In this document: positions 27,965-36,071 of the stretch, one piece after another
Layout of the letters: each line of letters starts with the position of its first letter
Position numbering within the stretch: position 1 is the stretch's first letter
Source of the DNA: Lachnospiraceae bacterium NK3A20
Lineage (GTDB): Bacteria; Bacillota; Clostridia; Lachnospirales; Lachnospiraceae
Length of the DNA: 60,947 bases
Reading direction: 5' to 3'
Assembly (NCBI GenBank): GCA_900107575.1
Contig: FNQX01000025.1
Coordinates: forward strand, 1 to 60,947
Translations under genes and position numbers: made by a program
The notes under the pieces: model-generated
Seen by the model: only the letters and a program-made list of their open reading frames with translations
Databases searched by the model: none
What the model was told of the DNA's origin: nothing

Positions 27965-29557
27965 ATGCGTAAACGCGGCTTTCAAAAGATAAAACTGAAT
28001 TTTGCGGCTGTATCACTGCTCGTATGGGCGGGCAGCCTTATTTTTTTTGTTCCGAATTTCCGCTACAGTCCGGAGGATAGCAGCAACTACTTCCGCGTAC
28101 GGTTAAACGGCGAGGATGTCGGTGCGGTCGGTTCCGTAGAGGATGCCGAGGCAGACCTTCGCAGGGCCCGCCGCAGGATCGCAAGGACCGACGATGAGAT
28201 GCTCTTTATCGACGCGCGGCTCGAGGTAGAGGGCCAGAACGTGTTCTGGGGCAAAACCGACTGGGACTCGAAGATTGTGAACAACATGGTCCAGGTTCTC
28301 TCCCGGCACGAAGAGCGGACCATGGAACGGTGCTACACGGTCAAGATGGGCGAGTACACCATCAACATGAAGTCCAGGGAAGACATCATCGAGCTCCTCA
28401 CGGCTGTCCTCGAGAAATATGACAGCAAACGGGAGTACGTCGTCGACCTCGTGCCGGACACCTCCCGGGAGATCAGCGTCCTGACGCCGGAGGTCCTCTC
28501 GACGTCGGAGAAGGAAGAGAAGCTTGAGAAGGCGGGAAATGCCCTTCCGATCGCCGGCATTGAGGCGGAGCTCTCTGACCTGTTCGACGCGGTGACACCG
28601 GAAGTCGGCAAGGATTTCGAGGACTACGAGCTGGGCATCCAGACGATCAATTTCGATGAGAACATTGAGATCGTGGAAGCCTACATGCCGGCGAACCGCA
28701 TTACGGCACTGGATGATGCGATTGCAGACGTAACGGGAGATGTGGCGACCAGCACGACCTATGAGGTCAAAAGCGGCGATACGATCTCCGGCATTGCCTC
28801 CTCGCACGGCCTGAGTGTGGATCAACTCCTGGAAATCAATCCAAGTCTCGACACGGAGAACGCCCTGATCCTGCCGGGCGACACCATGACCGTCACCGTG
28901 GCCTCCCCGAAGCTCTCCGTAGACTACACCATGCAGGAATACTCCGAGGAGCAGTACACTGCGGAGACCATATACAAGGATAACGACAGCTGGTATACGA
29001 CGAAAAAGGCGACGGTACAGAAGGCCGTGCCCGGCACACGCCGCATCATCGCGGATGTGAAATACCAGAATGACACGGAAATCTCCCGCGAGATTATCAA
29101 GGAAGAGACCCTTCGTGAGGCCGTACCCGAGATTATTGAGCGCGGTACGAAGTCTCCGCCGACCTTCATCTGGCCGGTGACTTCCGGTTATGTTTCCTCC
29201 GGGTTCGGGCGCAGGAACCGTCCCAATGCCAGAGCTTCTTCCTATCATAAGGGCAACGATATCGCTGTCCGCGTCGGCACCTCCGTCCATGCATCCCAGG
29301 GCGGCACGGTTACGCAGGCAGGTTGGCTTGGCAACTACGGCAACGTTGTCTTCATCGATCACGCGAACGGTTACCAGACGAGGTACGCGCATTTATCCAA
29401 GGTGCTCGTCCACGTCGGGCAGAGCGTCAACCAGGGAGATGTCATCGCGAAGTCCGGCAACACCGGCAACAGCACCGGTCCCCACCTTCATTTCGAGATG
29501 CGTGTGAACGGACAGCCGACCGATGCGCTGAAATATACAGGACCCGGACAGTATTGA
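27965..29557 (+). CDS. LysM and M23 peptidoglycan endopeptidase-like protein
   Basis: This 530-residue exported protein has an N-terminal membrane or signal segment at about 11-27. A charged helical region of about 230 residues follows. Next come a LysM repeat (YEVKSGDTISGIASSHG... at about 266-311), a G5-like beta module (about 320-395; VQKAVPGTRRIIADVKY) and a C-terminal M23 (lysostaphin/DipM-like) domain from about 405. The zinc motifs HKGNDIAV near 428 and HLHFEM near 507 are intact, together with GFGRR and GNTGNSTGPH. It should cleave peptide cross-links in peptidoglycan, or regulate such cleavage. It probably shares the transcript of the tail-anchored coiled-coil gene. Confidence 0.9.
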   Translation: MRKRGFQKIKLNFAAVSLLVWAGSLIFFVPNFRYSPEDSSNYFRVRLNGEDVGAVGSVEDAEADLRRARRRIARTDDEMLFIDARLEVEGQNVFWGKTDWDSKIVNNMVQVLSRHEERTMERCYTVKMGEYTINMKSREDIIELLTAVLEKYDSKREYVVDLVPDTSREISVLTPEVLSTSEKEEKLEKAGNALPIAGIEAELSDLFDAVTPEVGKDFEDYELGIQTINFDENIEIVEAYMPANRITALDDAIADVTGDVATSTTYEVKSGDTISGIASSHGLSVDQLLEINPSLDTENALILPGDTMTVTVASPKLSVDYTMQEYSEEQYTAETIYKDNDSWYTTKKATVQKAVPGTRRIIADVKYQNDTEISREIIKEETLREAVPEIIERGTKSPPTFIWPVTSGYVSSGFGRRNRPNARASSYHKGNDIAVRVGTSVHASQGGTVTQAGWLGNYGNVVFIDHANGYQTRYAHLSKVLVHVGQSVNQGDVIAKSGNTGNSTGPHLHFEMRVNGQPTDALKYTGPGQY

Positions 29558-29607
29558 TAGATTAATCTGTCTGTTCTGACGAAATTGTGCCATGAGCTTC
29601 CTGCGCG

Positions 29608-29636
29608 TTGACTTTGCCAATGCTGTGGGGTATCCT
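29608..29636 (+). promoter_or_regulatory. Promoter for murA
   Basis: -35 TTGACT (29608-29613), 17-base spacer, -10 TATCCT (29631-29636), about 38 bases upstream of the murA ATG. Confidence 0.6.
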
Positions 29637-29674
29637 GTTACGGATTGCATTGAGAGTACTATCATGGAGTGTTT

Positions 29675-30988
29675 ATGGAACATTATGTTGTGAAGGGCGG
29701 TACGCCTCTCGTGGGAGAAGTGGAAATCGCAGGCGCCAAGAACGCAGCGCTGGCGATCCTCGCGGCTGCCATCATGGCCGATGAGCCGGTGACGGTCGAG
29801 AACGTGCCGGATGTTTCCGATATTCGCGCAATTGTCGGCGCGATCGCGGAGATCGGTGCCGAGGTGTCCCATCCTGACAGACATACCTATGTCATCAACG
29901 GCAAGACGATCCGCTATACAGAACCCGTAGACAACGACGCAGTGAGGAAGATTCGTGGATCCTACTACCTCATCGGGTCTCTCCTGGGCAAATATTCTGA
30001 GGCGCAGGTAGCACTGCCCGGTGGCTGCAACATCGGACTTCGCCCGATTGACCAGCATATCAAAGGCTTCCGTGCACTCGGCGCGGTTGTGAAGATCTGT
30101 CCTCCCGGCCTGGTAGAGGCCAGAGCCGACGAACTGATCGGCAGTCACATTTACATGGATGTCGTTTCTGTCGGTGCGACGATCAACATCATCATGGCGG
30201 CAGTCATGGCAAAGGGTAACACGATCATTGAGAACGCGGCGAAGGAGCCGCACGTCGTGGATCTCGCCAACTTCCTTAACAGCATGGGTGCCAGAGTCAG
30301 GGGCGCCGGTACGGATGTCATCCGTATCAAGGGCGTGGATCACCTGCACGGCACCGAGTATTCCATCATCCCCGACCAGATCGAGGCGGGCACCTACATG
30401 TATGCCGCAGCCTGCACGAGAGGGGATGTGACGATCACCAACGTCATTCCGAAACACCTGGAGTGCCTGACAGCGAAGCTGACCGAGATCGGCTGTGAGG
30501 TCACGGAGTCGGACGATTCCGTCAGGGTCGTTGCGGCGAAACGCCTTGATCACACCAATGTGAAGACCCTGCCTTATCCGGGCTTCCCCACCGACATGCA
30601 GCCGCAGATCGGCGTGCTTCTCGGCCTCTCCAAAGGTACCAGCATTGTTACAGAGAGTATCTTCGAGAACCGCTTCCGCTACGTGGACGAGCTCTCCAAG
30701 ATGGGTGCCTCCATTCGCGTGGAGAGCAATACCGCGATCATCGAAGGCGTAGAAGGCTATACCGGAGCGAATGTCAAGGCACCGGATCTGCGCGCGGGCG
30801 CAGCGCTTGTCGCCGCGGCGCTCTCAGCCCAGGGCTATTCTGATATTTACGATATTCACTTCATTGAGCGTGGCTATGAAGACTTCCCGGAGAAGCTGAG
30901 AAGCCTCGGCGGCTGCATTGCCAAGGTAGACAATGCCGATGAAGAGAGAAAAGCGATCAACAGATTTAACTTGAAAGTTGTCAGCTGA
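29675..30988 (+). CDS. murA: UDP-N-acetylglucosamine 1-carboxyvinyltransferase
   Basis: This 437-residue enzyme performs the first committed step of peptidoglycan synthesis, adding enolpyruvate to UDP-GlcNAc. The catalytic loop LPGGCNIGLRPIDQH carries the Cys that forms the phosphoenolpyruvate and fosfomycin adduct. GAKNAALAI near the N-terminus, FPTDMQPQ and ENRFRYVDEL are further signatures. I chose ATG 29675, preceded by GGAG; the GTG at 29669 overlaps that site. It is a single-gene unit with its own promoter, and its 3' end contains the promoter for the riboflavin riboswitch transcript. Confidence 0.96.
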   Translation: MEHYVVKGGTPLVGEVEIAGAKNAALAILAAAIMADEPVTVENVPDVSDIRAIVGAIAEIGAEVSHPDRHTYVINGKTIRYTEPVDNDAVRKIRGSYYLIGSLLGKYSEAQVALPGGCNIGLRPIDQHIKGFRALGAVVKICPPGLVEARADELIGSHIYMDVVSVGATINIIMAAVMAKGNTIIENAAKEPHVVDLANFLNSMGARVRGAGTDVIRIKGVDHLHGTEYSIIPDQIEAGTYMYAAACTRGDVTITNVIPKHLECLTAKLTEIGCEVTESDDSVRVVAAKRLDHTNVKTLPYPGFPTDMQPQIGVLLGLSKGTSIVTESIFENRFRYVDELSKMGASIRVESNTAIIEGVEGYTGANVKAPDLRAGAALVAAALSAQGYSDIYDIHFIERGYEDFPEKLRSLGGCIAKVDNADEERKAINRFNLKVVS

Positions 30989-30999
30989 TCGTCTATAGT
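30971..30999 (+). promoter_or_regulatory. Promoter for the FMN riboswitch-ribU transcript, inside murA 3' end
   Basis: -35 TTGAAA (30971-30976), 17-base spacer, -10 TATAGT (30994-30999). The start would fall near 31006, just ahead of the riboswitch. Confidence 0.65.
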
Positions 31000-31021
31000 A
31001 GAGACGAATTGAATATATGAG

Positions 31022-31175
31022 TGTTTTTCAGGGCGGGGTGCAATTCCCCACTGGCGGTAAAGTCCGCGAGCCAGATTGGAGCGATGATGGAATCTTGTGA
31101 TTCCTTTGGAACTCAGATCAGGCACGATCCGGTGTGATTCCGGGACCAACAGTACAGTCTGGATGGAAGAGAAAT
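31022..31175 (+). promoter_or_regulatory. FMN riboswitch (RFN element)
   Basis: The conserved RFN blocks are present in order: GGGCGGGGTG-AATTCCCCA, CTGGCGGTAAAGTCCGCGAG, then GATCCGGTG-GATTCCGG, ACCAACAGTACAGTCTGGAT and GGAAGAGAAA closing the base stem. FMN binding would repress the downstream riboflavin transporter. A terminator hairpin 30 bases downstream supplies the likely expression platform. Confidence 0.93.
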
Positions 31176-31204
31176 GTTCATGCACAGTGTGCGTGTATGT
31201 TGAA

Positions 31205-31241
31205 GTCCTGCGCCGGTATTCTGCCGGTGGCAGGGCTTTTT
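31205..31241 (+). terminator. Riboswitch-controlled terminator
   Basis: GTCCTGC (31205-31211) pairs with GCAGGGC (one G-U pair), with an internal CCGG/CCGG pair, followed by TTTTT. Its position directly after the aptamer fits FMN-dependent premature termination. Confidence 0.75.
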
Positions 31242-31415
31242 GCACGATAAGGCCAGAGAACGGGTGGCAAGCTTGCCCGACACCCGCACGACGGTCAGTG
31301 TACATCGAACGGCGCGGCCGAGGGATGCGCGATCGTGACAACACATGCGCACGATGGCACGGACTCTCCGGGAATACTCACAGCAGCTGCTAACAGCAGA
31401 AAAGGAGAGAACAAC

Positions 31416-32054
31416 ATGTCAGAATTAACCAGAAACACAGATCAGTTCACCACCGCGGCAGCGGGCAGAAGACAGGTGAGCAACGTCCGCTATATCGCGA
31501 TGACAGGCCTGTTCGCGGCAGCGGCCTTCATCCTGCAGTACCTCGAGATCGTGGTGCCGTTCATGCCGGCCTTTATCAAGTTCGACTTCTCGGACCTGCC
31601 GGCACTGATCTCGGCCTTTGCGATGGGACCCGTCTCCGGCATCCTCGTAGAACTCATCAAGAACCTTCTGCACTCTCTGGCATCCCAGTCCTTTGGTGTT
31701 GGTGAGCTCTCGAATTTCATCCTGGGTGCGATCTTCGTCGGCGTGAGCGGACTCATTTATAAGCGGGACAAGACGAGGAAGGGCGCCATTATCGCTTCCG
31801 TGATCGGTGCGGCATGCATGGCGATCATCTCTTACCCCTCCAACGTATTCGTCGTTTACCCCGTTTACTACAACTTCATGCCGAAGGAAGCGATTCTCCA
31901 GGCTTATCAGGTGATCATTCCTTCCATGAAAAGCGTGGAGCAGAGCATCCTGGTATTCAATGTGCCGTTCACCTTCGTTAAGGGTATGATCGATGTTGTC
32001 ATCACGCTCCTGGTGTACAAGAAGCTGAGCCCCATCATCAAGGGTTTCCACTGA
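31416..32054 (+). CDS. ribU: Riboflavin ECF transporter S-component
   Basis: This 212-residue integral membrane protein would bind riboflavin and work with a shared ECF energising module encoded elsewhere. After about 25 polar residues, six hydrophobic segments follow, starting YIAMTGLFAAAAFILQYLEIVVPFM. FIKFDFSDLPALISAFAMGPVSGILVELIKN is the well-known RibU/ECF-S pattern. The FMN riboswitch upstream supports riboflavin as ligand. I chose ATG 31416 because AAAGGAGAG lies just before it; an in-frame upstream start at 31335 lacks one. The 174 bases between terminator and start hold a hairpin CGGGTG...CACCCG (31259-31287) and no gene. Confidence 0.92.
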   Translation: MSELTRNTDQFTTAAAGRRQVSNVRYIAMTGLFAAAAFILQYLEIVVPFMPAFIKFDFSDLPALISAFAMGPVSGILVELIKNLLHSLASQSFGVGELSNFILGAIFVGVSGLIYKRDKTRKGAIIASVIGAACMAIISYPSNVFVVYPVYYNFMPKEAILQAYQVIIPSMKSVEQSILVFNVPFTFVKGMIDVVITLLVYKKLSPIIKGFH

Positions 32055-32055
32055 A

Positions 32056-32084
32056 TTTACAAATACCGGAAACAATAGTAAGAT
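32056..32084 (+). promoter_or_regulatory. Promoter for the tsaE operon
   Basis: -35 TTTACA (32056-32061), 17-base spacer, -10 TAAGAT (32079-32084). It lies immediately after the ribU stop and just before the hairpin at 32088. Confidence 0.55.
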
Positions 32085-32087
32085 TAG

Positions 32088-32121
32088 TCCCGTCATGGAG
32101 CCGCCAGGCTCTATGGCGGGA
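32088..32121 (+). terminator. Strong hairpin after ribU, possible terminator
   Basis: TCCCGTCATGGAGCC (32088-32102) pairs with GGCTCTATGGCGGGA (32107-32121) with two mismatches or wobble pairs. No T run follows directly; four T occur nine bases later. It may end ribU or shape the tsaE leader. Confidence 0.5.
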
Positions 32122-32140
32122 TGTTGCATTTTGGAGAAGA

Positions 32141-32212
32141 GAGTATCTGTTCCGTACAGCCCGAGGCATAAGATTCTCCGGGCATAGCAAAATAGATATT
32201 TAGCAGACAGGT
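32141..32212 (+). repeat. Dispersed repeat, copy upstream of tsaE
   Basis: GAGTATCTGTTCCGTACAG, CCCGAGGC, TCTCCGGGC, then AGCAAAATAGATATTTAGC and AGACAGG. It aligns along its length with 44486-44554 upstream of argF, and its ACAGC-CCGA / CTCC-GGGC parts match the 15366 and 44308 copies with the central hairpin missing. Confidence 0.7.
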
Positions 32213-32220
32213 GGCAGTTT

Positions 32221-32646
32221 ATGACAGTATACGATTCCAATTCGCGGGACGATACCTTCCGGATTGGCAGGGAGCTGGGTGAGAAGGCGATTCCCGGTGA
32301 AGTCTTCGCCCTCTATGGCGATCTCGGTGTCGGCAAGACGGTTCTCACCAAAGGACTCGCGGCCGGTCTTGGCATCGCGGAACCGGTGAACAGCCCGACC
32401 TTTACGATATTACAGATCTATGAGGATGGCAGACTCCCTCTCTACCATTTCGATGTCTACCGCATTGAGGAACCGGATGAGATGGAAGAGGTTGGTTTCG
32501 ATGACTATGTTTACGGCGATGGCGTCTGCATGATCGAGTGGCCGGAGCGGATCGAAGAAATCCTGCCGCAAAAGACGAGGAAGATCACGATCACGAAGGA
32601 CCTGGCAAAGGGCCTCGACTACCGCCGCATTACAATTGAAGATTGA
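32221..32646 (+). CDS. tsaE: tRNA threonylcarbamoyladenosine biosynthesis ATPase TsaE
   Basis: This 141-residue P-loop ATPase is needed for t6A37 modification of ANN-decoding tRNAs; it drives cycling of the TsaB-TsaD-TsaE complex. Walker A GDLGVGKT is at residues 33-40. NSPTFTILQIYE and the LYHFDVYRIEEPDEMEEVGFDDY segment are typical, as is MIEWPERI. It heads an operon with tsaB, rimI, rnz and probably tsaD, so three components of the t6A machinery are encoded together. It has its own upstream promoter. Confidence 0.95.
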   Translation: MTVYDSNSRDDTFRIGRELGEKAIPGEVFALYGDLGVGKTVLTKGLAAGLGIAEPVNSPTFTILQIYEDGRLPLYHFDVYRIEEPDEMEEVGFDDYVYGDGVCMIEWPERIEEILPQKTRKITITKDLAKGLDYRRITIED

Positions 32647-32690
32647 GGGTATCTGTTCAGAAAAGATAGTTCTGAACTGTTACGATTGAG
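32644..32690. repeat. 47-base stop-codon-linked hairpin repeat (copy 2)
   Basis: It begins at the tsaE TGA and ends GATTGAG, exactly as the rfbA copy at 5744-5790. GTTCAGAA pairs perfectly with TTCTGAAC. The left part contains GTATCTGTTCAG. Confidence 0.75.
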
Positions 32691-32701
32691 GTAATTTACA
32701 T

Positions 32702-33493
32702 ATGAAGATTTTAGCGATAGAAGCTTCCGGCCCCGTCGCGGGCTGCGCGCTCACAGACGGCGGGAAGCTGATCGGCGAATTTGAGATTAATAACAAGAAG
32801 ACACATTCGCAGACGCTTCTGCCGATGATGGACGATCTGAAGAACAGGGCAGGCTGCGATCTGGAAAGTCTCGACGCGATTGCGATCACGAAGGGTCCGG
32901 GATCCTTTACGGGACTTCGCATCGGCGCCGCGACGGCCAAGGGAGTGGCGCTGGCGCTGCAGCTTCCCATCATTCCTGTGCCGACGGTGGATGCGCTCGC
33001 GTTCAATCTGTACGGCACGCCTGCTCTTGTTTGCCCCATTATGGACGCGAGGAGGCAGCAGGTCTATACCGGCATCTATGAAGAGGAGGCGACGCCCGTC
33101 ACCTTGCGCGGGCAGTGTGCCATCCCGATTGCGGATCTCATTGCGGATCTGAATGAGCGGGGGAGGGCTGTGATCTTCCTCGGCGACGGCGTTCCGGTGT
33201 ACCGGACGGTCCTGGACGAAGAGCTCACCGTGCCGCACAGCTTTGCGCCTTCGCACCTCTCTCTCCAGCGTGCCGCGACTGTGGCGGCCCTCGCGGAATA
33301 CCTTGTGGAGCGGGATGGAGAAAAGGCTATGGTGTCTGCCGACGATTTCCGTCCCGAGTACCTGAGAAAATCGCAGGCGGAGCGGCAGATGGAGGAGGCA
33401 GCCGGGGCCGGTGAAATGGACGCGCTCGCGGCTGGCCGCCTTGTGAAAGACAGGAAAGCGAAGAATGAGAGTCTGCCGGGAGATGCCAGATGA
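32702..33493 (+). CDS. tsaB: t6A biosynthesis protein TsaB
   Basis: A 263-residue ASKHA-fold partner of TsaD, without catalytic activity of its own. It starts MKILAIEASG, and TKGPGSFTGLRIGAATAKGVALAL near residues 60-85 is the TsaB signature. SKTHSQTLLP-like KKTHSQTLLPMM near 40 and PIMDARRQQVYTGIY also fit. The last 30 residues extend beyond the minimal family length. It overlaps rimI by four bases, and the 47-base repeat lies just before its start. Confidence 0.94.
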   Translation: MKILAIEASGPVAGCALTDGGKLIGEFEINNKKTHSQTLLPMMDDLKNRAGCDLESLDAIAITKGPGSFTGLRIGAATAKGVALALQLPIIPVPTVDALAFNLYGTPALVCPIMDARRQQVYTGIYEEEATPVTLRGQCAIPIADLIADLNERGRAVIFLGDGVPVYRTVLDEELTVPHSFAPSHLSLQRAATVAALAEYLVERDGEKAMVSADDFRPEYLRKSQAERQMEEAAGAGEMDALAAGRLVKDRKAKNESLPGDAR

Positions 33494-33939
33494 GTCTCGT
33501 GCGGCCTCTTGGCATGGCAGACATTGACGCCGCGGTGCGAATCGAGGAGACCTGTTTCTCACATCCGTGGTCTGCGAACGTCTACCACGCAACGCTCCTT
33601 CTCCCCTACGCGCACTATTTCGCGGCGGTCGAGGACGGACAAATCGTGGGGACGATCGGCGTACAGTTTCTCGGCGGAGATGGCGAGATATCGAATGTTG
33701 CCGTCCTGCCGCAGTATCGAAGGCGCGGCATCGCACATGAGCTCTTGGAGCATGTGCTGCGGAATACGGAGGGCTTTGGGAACGGCGACTATACGCTGGA
33801 AGTCAGGAAGGGCAACACGGCAGCCCGGGCGCTGTACGAGAGCTTCGGCTTCGTGACGGAAGGAGTCAGGAAGGGCTTCTACACGCAGCCTTCGGATGAC
33901 GCCCTCATCATGTGGAGAAGGAAAAATAAGGAAAAATGA
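33490..33939 (+). CDS. rimI: Ribosomal protein S18-alanine N-acetyltransferase-like GNAT
   Basis: A 149-residue GNAT acetyltransferase. The acetyl-CoA motif is VLPQYRRRGIAHELLEHVL near 78-96, and EVRKGNTAARALYESFGF near 110-127 is the hallmark of RimI. It would acetylate the N-terminus of ribosomal protein S18 or other proteins. It sits between tsaB and rnz, overlapping each by four bases, in the order common in Firmicutes. The substrate is inferred from family and position. Confidence 0.9.
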   Translation: MSLVRPLGMADIDAAVRIEETCFSHPWSANVYHATLLLPYAHYFAAVEDGQIVGTIGVQFLGGDGEISNVAVLPQYRRRGIAHELLEHVLRNTEGFGNGDYTLEVRKGNTAARALYESFGFVTEGVRKGFYTQPSDDALIMWRRKNKEK

Positions 33940-34910
33940 TTGATGTATGTTTACTCGGAACCGGTGGGATGATGCCGCTTCCGAACCGGTGGCTCACGAG
34001 CCTCATGCTCCGCTACAACGGCAAGTGCATTCTGCTCGACTGCGGCGAAGGCACGCAGATCGCGATGAAGAAAAAGGGCCTCAGCCCGAACCCCATCAGT
34101 ACGATTCTCTTCACGCACTACCACGCGGACCACATTTCCGGGCTTCCCGGGATGCTGCTCGCGATGGGCAACGCGGAGCGCACGGAGCCGGTCCTCATTG
34201 TGGGCCCCAAGGGGCTGGAGCGCGTGGTATCGAGCCTTCGCGTGATCGCGCCGGAGCTGCCCTTTGAGATCCGCTTCCGCGAACTGACAGAAGGCCTGGA
34301 GACGTTCGAGCTCCCGGGCGAGCCGGCATTCCACATCACAGCCCTCAGGGCCAACCACAGGGTCACCTGCTACTGCTATTCCTTCGAGCTGGAGAGAGCG
34401 GGCAGGTTTGACGCGGCGGCGGCGAAGGAGAAGAACATTCCCCTGACCTACTGGTCGAGACTGCAAAAGGGCGAGACCATAGAAGATCCCGCGGCGCCGT
34501 CTGGTGTTTACACGCCGGACATGGTCATGGGGCCCGCCAGAAAAGGACTCAAGATCGCATACGCGACCGACTCGCGCCCCTGCGACAACATCGTGACGGC
34601 GGCAAGAGATGCCGACCTGTTCATCTGCGAGGGCATGTACGGCGAGGAAGATAAGCTCTCCAAGGCGAAGGAGAAGAAACACATGACCTTTGGCGAGGCC
34701 GCGAGGATCGGCGCGAAGGCACAGCCCGCCGCGATGTGGCTCACACATTTCTCGCCATCCGAGATGCACCCGGAGAACTATATCAAGGCGGCGCAGAAGA
34801 TTTACCCGCCGGTTGTCTGCGGCAAGGACGGGAAGTCCCTGACCCTCAATTTCGAAGAAGACAAATTCGGAAGTGACGCCGATGCGTCACTTCCGAACAA
34901 TCCTCGGTGA
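33936..34910 (+). CDS. rnz: Ribonuclease Z-like metallo-beta-lactamase protein
   Basis: A 324-residue MBL-fold nuclease that would trim tRNA 3' trailers. The zinc motif is HYHADHISGLPG near residues 64-75. Other expected elements are LLDCGEGTQIAMKK, ATDSRP near 207, GMYGEED and the downstream His in LTHFSPSEMH. The last 15 codons (KFGSDADASLPNNPR) are encoded by palindromic repeat DNA, and the stop codon lies within the next hairpin. The C-terminus therefore seems to have been extended or replaced by repeat insertion. Starts on an ATGA overlap with rimI. Confidence 0.9.
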   Translation: MIDVCLLGTGGMMPLPNRWLTSLMLRYNGKCILLDCGEGTQIAMKKKGLSPNPISTILFTHYHADHISGLPGMLLAMGNAERTEPVLIVGPKGLERVVSSLRVIAPELPFEIRFRELTEGLETFELPGEPAFHITALRANHRVTCYCYSFELERAGRFDAAAAKEKNIPLTYWSRLQKGETIEDPAAPSGVYTPDMVMGPARKGLKIAYATDSRPCDNIVTAARDADLFICEGMYGEEDKLSKAKEKKHMTFGEAARIGAKAQPAAMWLTHFSPSEMHPENYIKAAQKIYPPVVCGKDGKSLTLNFEEDKFGSDADASLPNNPR

Positions 34911-34962
34911 CGCAAGCGTCCCCGAGGACTCGTGCGAGAAATCGCCTTCGCGAATTTCTCGC
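34866..34962. repeat. Three tandem hairpins at the rnz 3' end
   Basis: Hairpin 1: TTCGGAAGTGACGC/GCGTCACTTCCGAA (34866-34897, 14-bp stem, loop CGAT), inside rnz. Hairpin 2: CCTCGG-GACGC/GCGTC-CCGAGG (34902-34927), containing the rnz stop. Hairpin 3: GCGAGAAAT/ATTTCTCGC (34934-34962), a member of the family also seen at 40466 and, in part, 46731. Confidence 0.8.
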
Positions 34963-35047
34963 GCGAGTGTTGCAAAATATACGGTACTGGGTATAAATGA
35001 GTCAATAAATAGCAGACGGCCCTGCCGTCTGTGCGGAGCGATCAGCA

Positions 35048-36070
35048 ATGGAAAAAGACATTACTATTCTGGGACTGGAATCCAGCTGCGACGAGACGGC
35101 GGCCAGTGTCGTGGTGAACGGCAGGACGCTCCTCTCGAACGAGATTTCCTCCCAGATTGACATTCATACATTATACGGCGGCGTCGTGCCCGAGATCGCG
35201 TCGAGGAAACACGTCGAACGCGTGAATCAGGTGATCGAAAAGGCATTGTCAGACGCGGGCAAAACGCTCGATGATCTGGACGGCATTGCCGTGACCTACG
35301 GGCCGGGCCTCGTGGGCGCACTCCTCGTCGGCGTGTCGGCAGCCAAGGCGATTGCCTGGGCGAGGGGCATTCCGCTCATCGGCGTCCACCATATTGAAGG
35401 GCACATCAGCGCGAATTTCCTCGCATACCCTGAACTGGAGCCGCCGTTTATCTGTCTCGTCGTATCGGGCGGACACACGCACCTCGTCATCGTGAGGGAT
35501 TACGGGGAATATGAGATCCTCGGCAGAACCGAGGACGACGCGGCGGGCGAAGCCTTCGACAAGGTGGCGCGCGCGGTGGGCCTTGGCTATCCGGGAGGAC
35601 CCAAGATCGACAAGGCGGCGCGGGAAGGCAATCCGCTCGCGATCCCGTTCCCGCAGGGCAAGGTGAGAGGCAACGCGTACGATTTCTCCTTCAGCGGCCT
35701 CAAATCCAGCGTGCTGAACTACCTCAACACGGAACAGATGGCGGGGCGGGAAGTCAATGTGCCGAACCTTGCCGCCAGCTTCCAGAAGGCGGTCGTGGAC
35801 GTACTCGTGGGACACGCCATGGAGGCAGTTGATACCTATCATTATCAAAAGTTCGCGATCGCGGGCGGCGTTGCATCGAACAGCGCGCTGCGCGCGGCGG
35901 CAAAGGAAGCCTGCGAGAAGAGAGGCGTGGGATTCTACTGCCCGCCGCCGATTCTCTGCACGGACAACGGCGCGATGATTGCCTGCGCCGGCTACTACGA
36001 GTTCATGAAGGGGACCAGGTCCGGCTGGGATCTCAACGCCGTGCCGAACCTCGCACTGGGGTCACGCTAA
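35048..36070 (+). CDS. tsaD: t6A synthase, threonylcarbamoyltransferase TsaD
   Basis: This 340-residue ASKHA enzyme transfers the threonylcarbamoyl group to A37 of tRNA. The metal-binding HHIEGH (near 111-116) and VSGGHTHLV (near 139) are intact. [14 protein letters not shown] opens the protein, and [10 protein letters not shown] is the late phosphate motif. It is 137 bases downstream of rnz. That gap carries the end of the hairpin cluster and a small hairpin CAGACGGC/GCCGTCTG (35013-35031), so it may be read from the tsaE operon or from its own start. GGAG lies 11 bases before the ATG. Confidence 0.96.
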   Translation: MEKDITILGLESSCDETAASVVVNGRTLLSNEISSQIDIHTLYGGVVPEIASRKHVERVNQVIEKALSDAGKTLDDLDGIAVTYGPGLVGALLVGVSAAKAIAWARGIPLIGVHHIEGHISANFLAYPELEPPFICLVVSGGHTHLVIVRDYGEYEILGRTEDDAAGEAFDKVARAVGLGYPGGPKIDKAAREGNPLAIPFPQGKVRGNAYDFSFSGLKSSVLNYLNTEQMAGREVNVPNLAASFQKAVVDVLVGHAMEAVDTYHYQKFAIAGGVASNSALRAAAKEACEKRGVGFYCPPPILCTDNGAMIACAGYYEFMKGTRSGWDLNAVPNLALGSR

Positions 36071-36071
36071 T

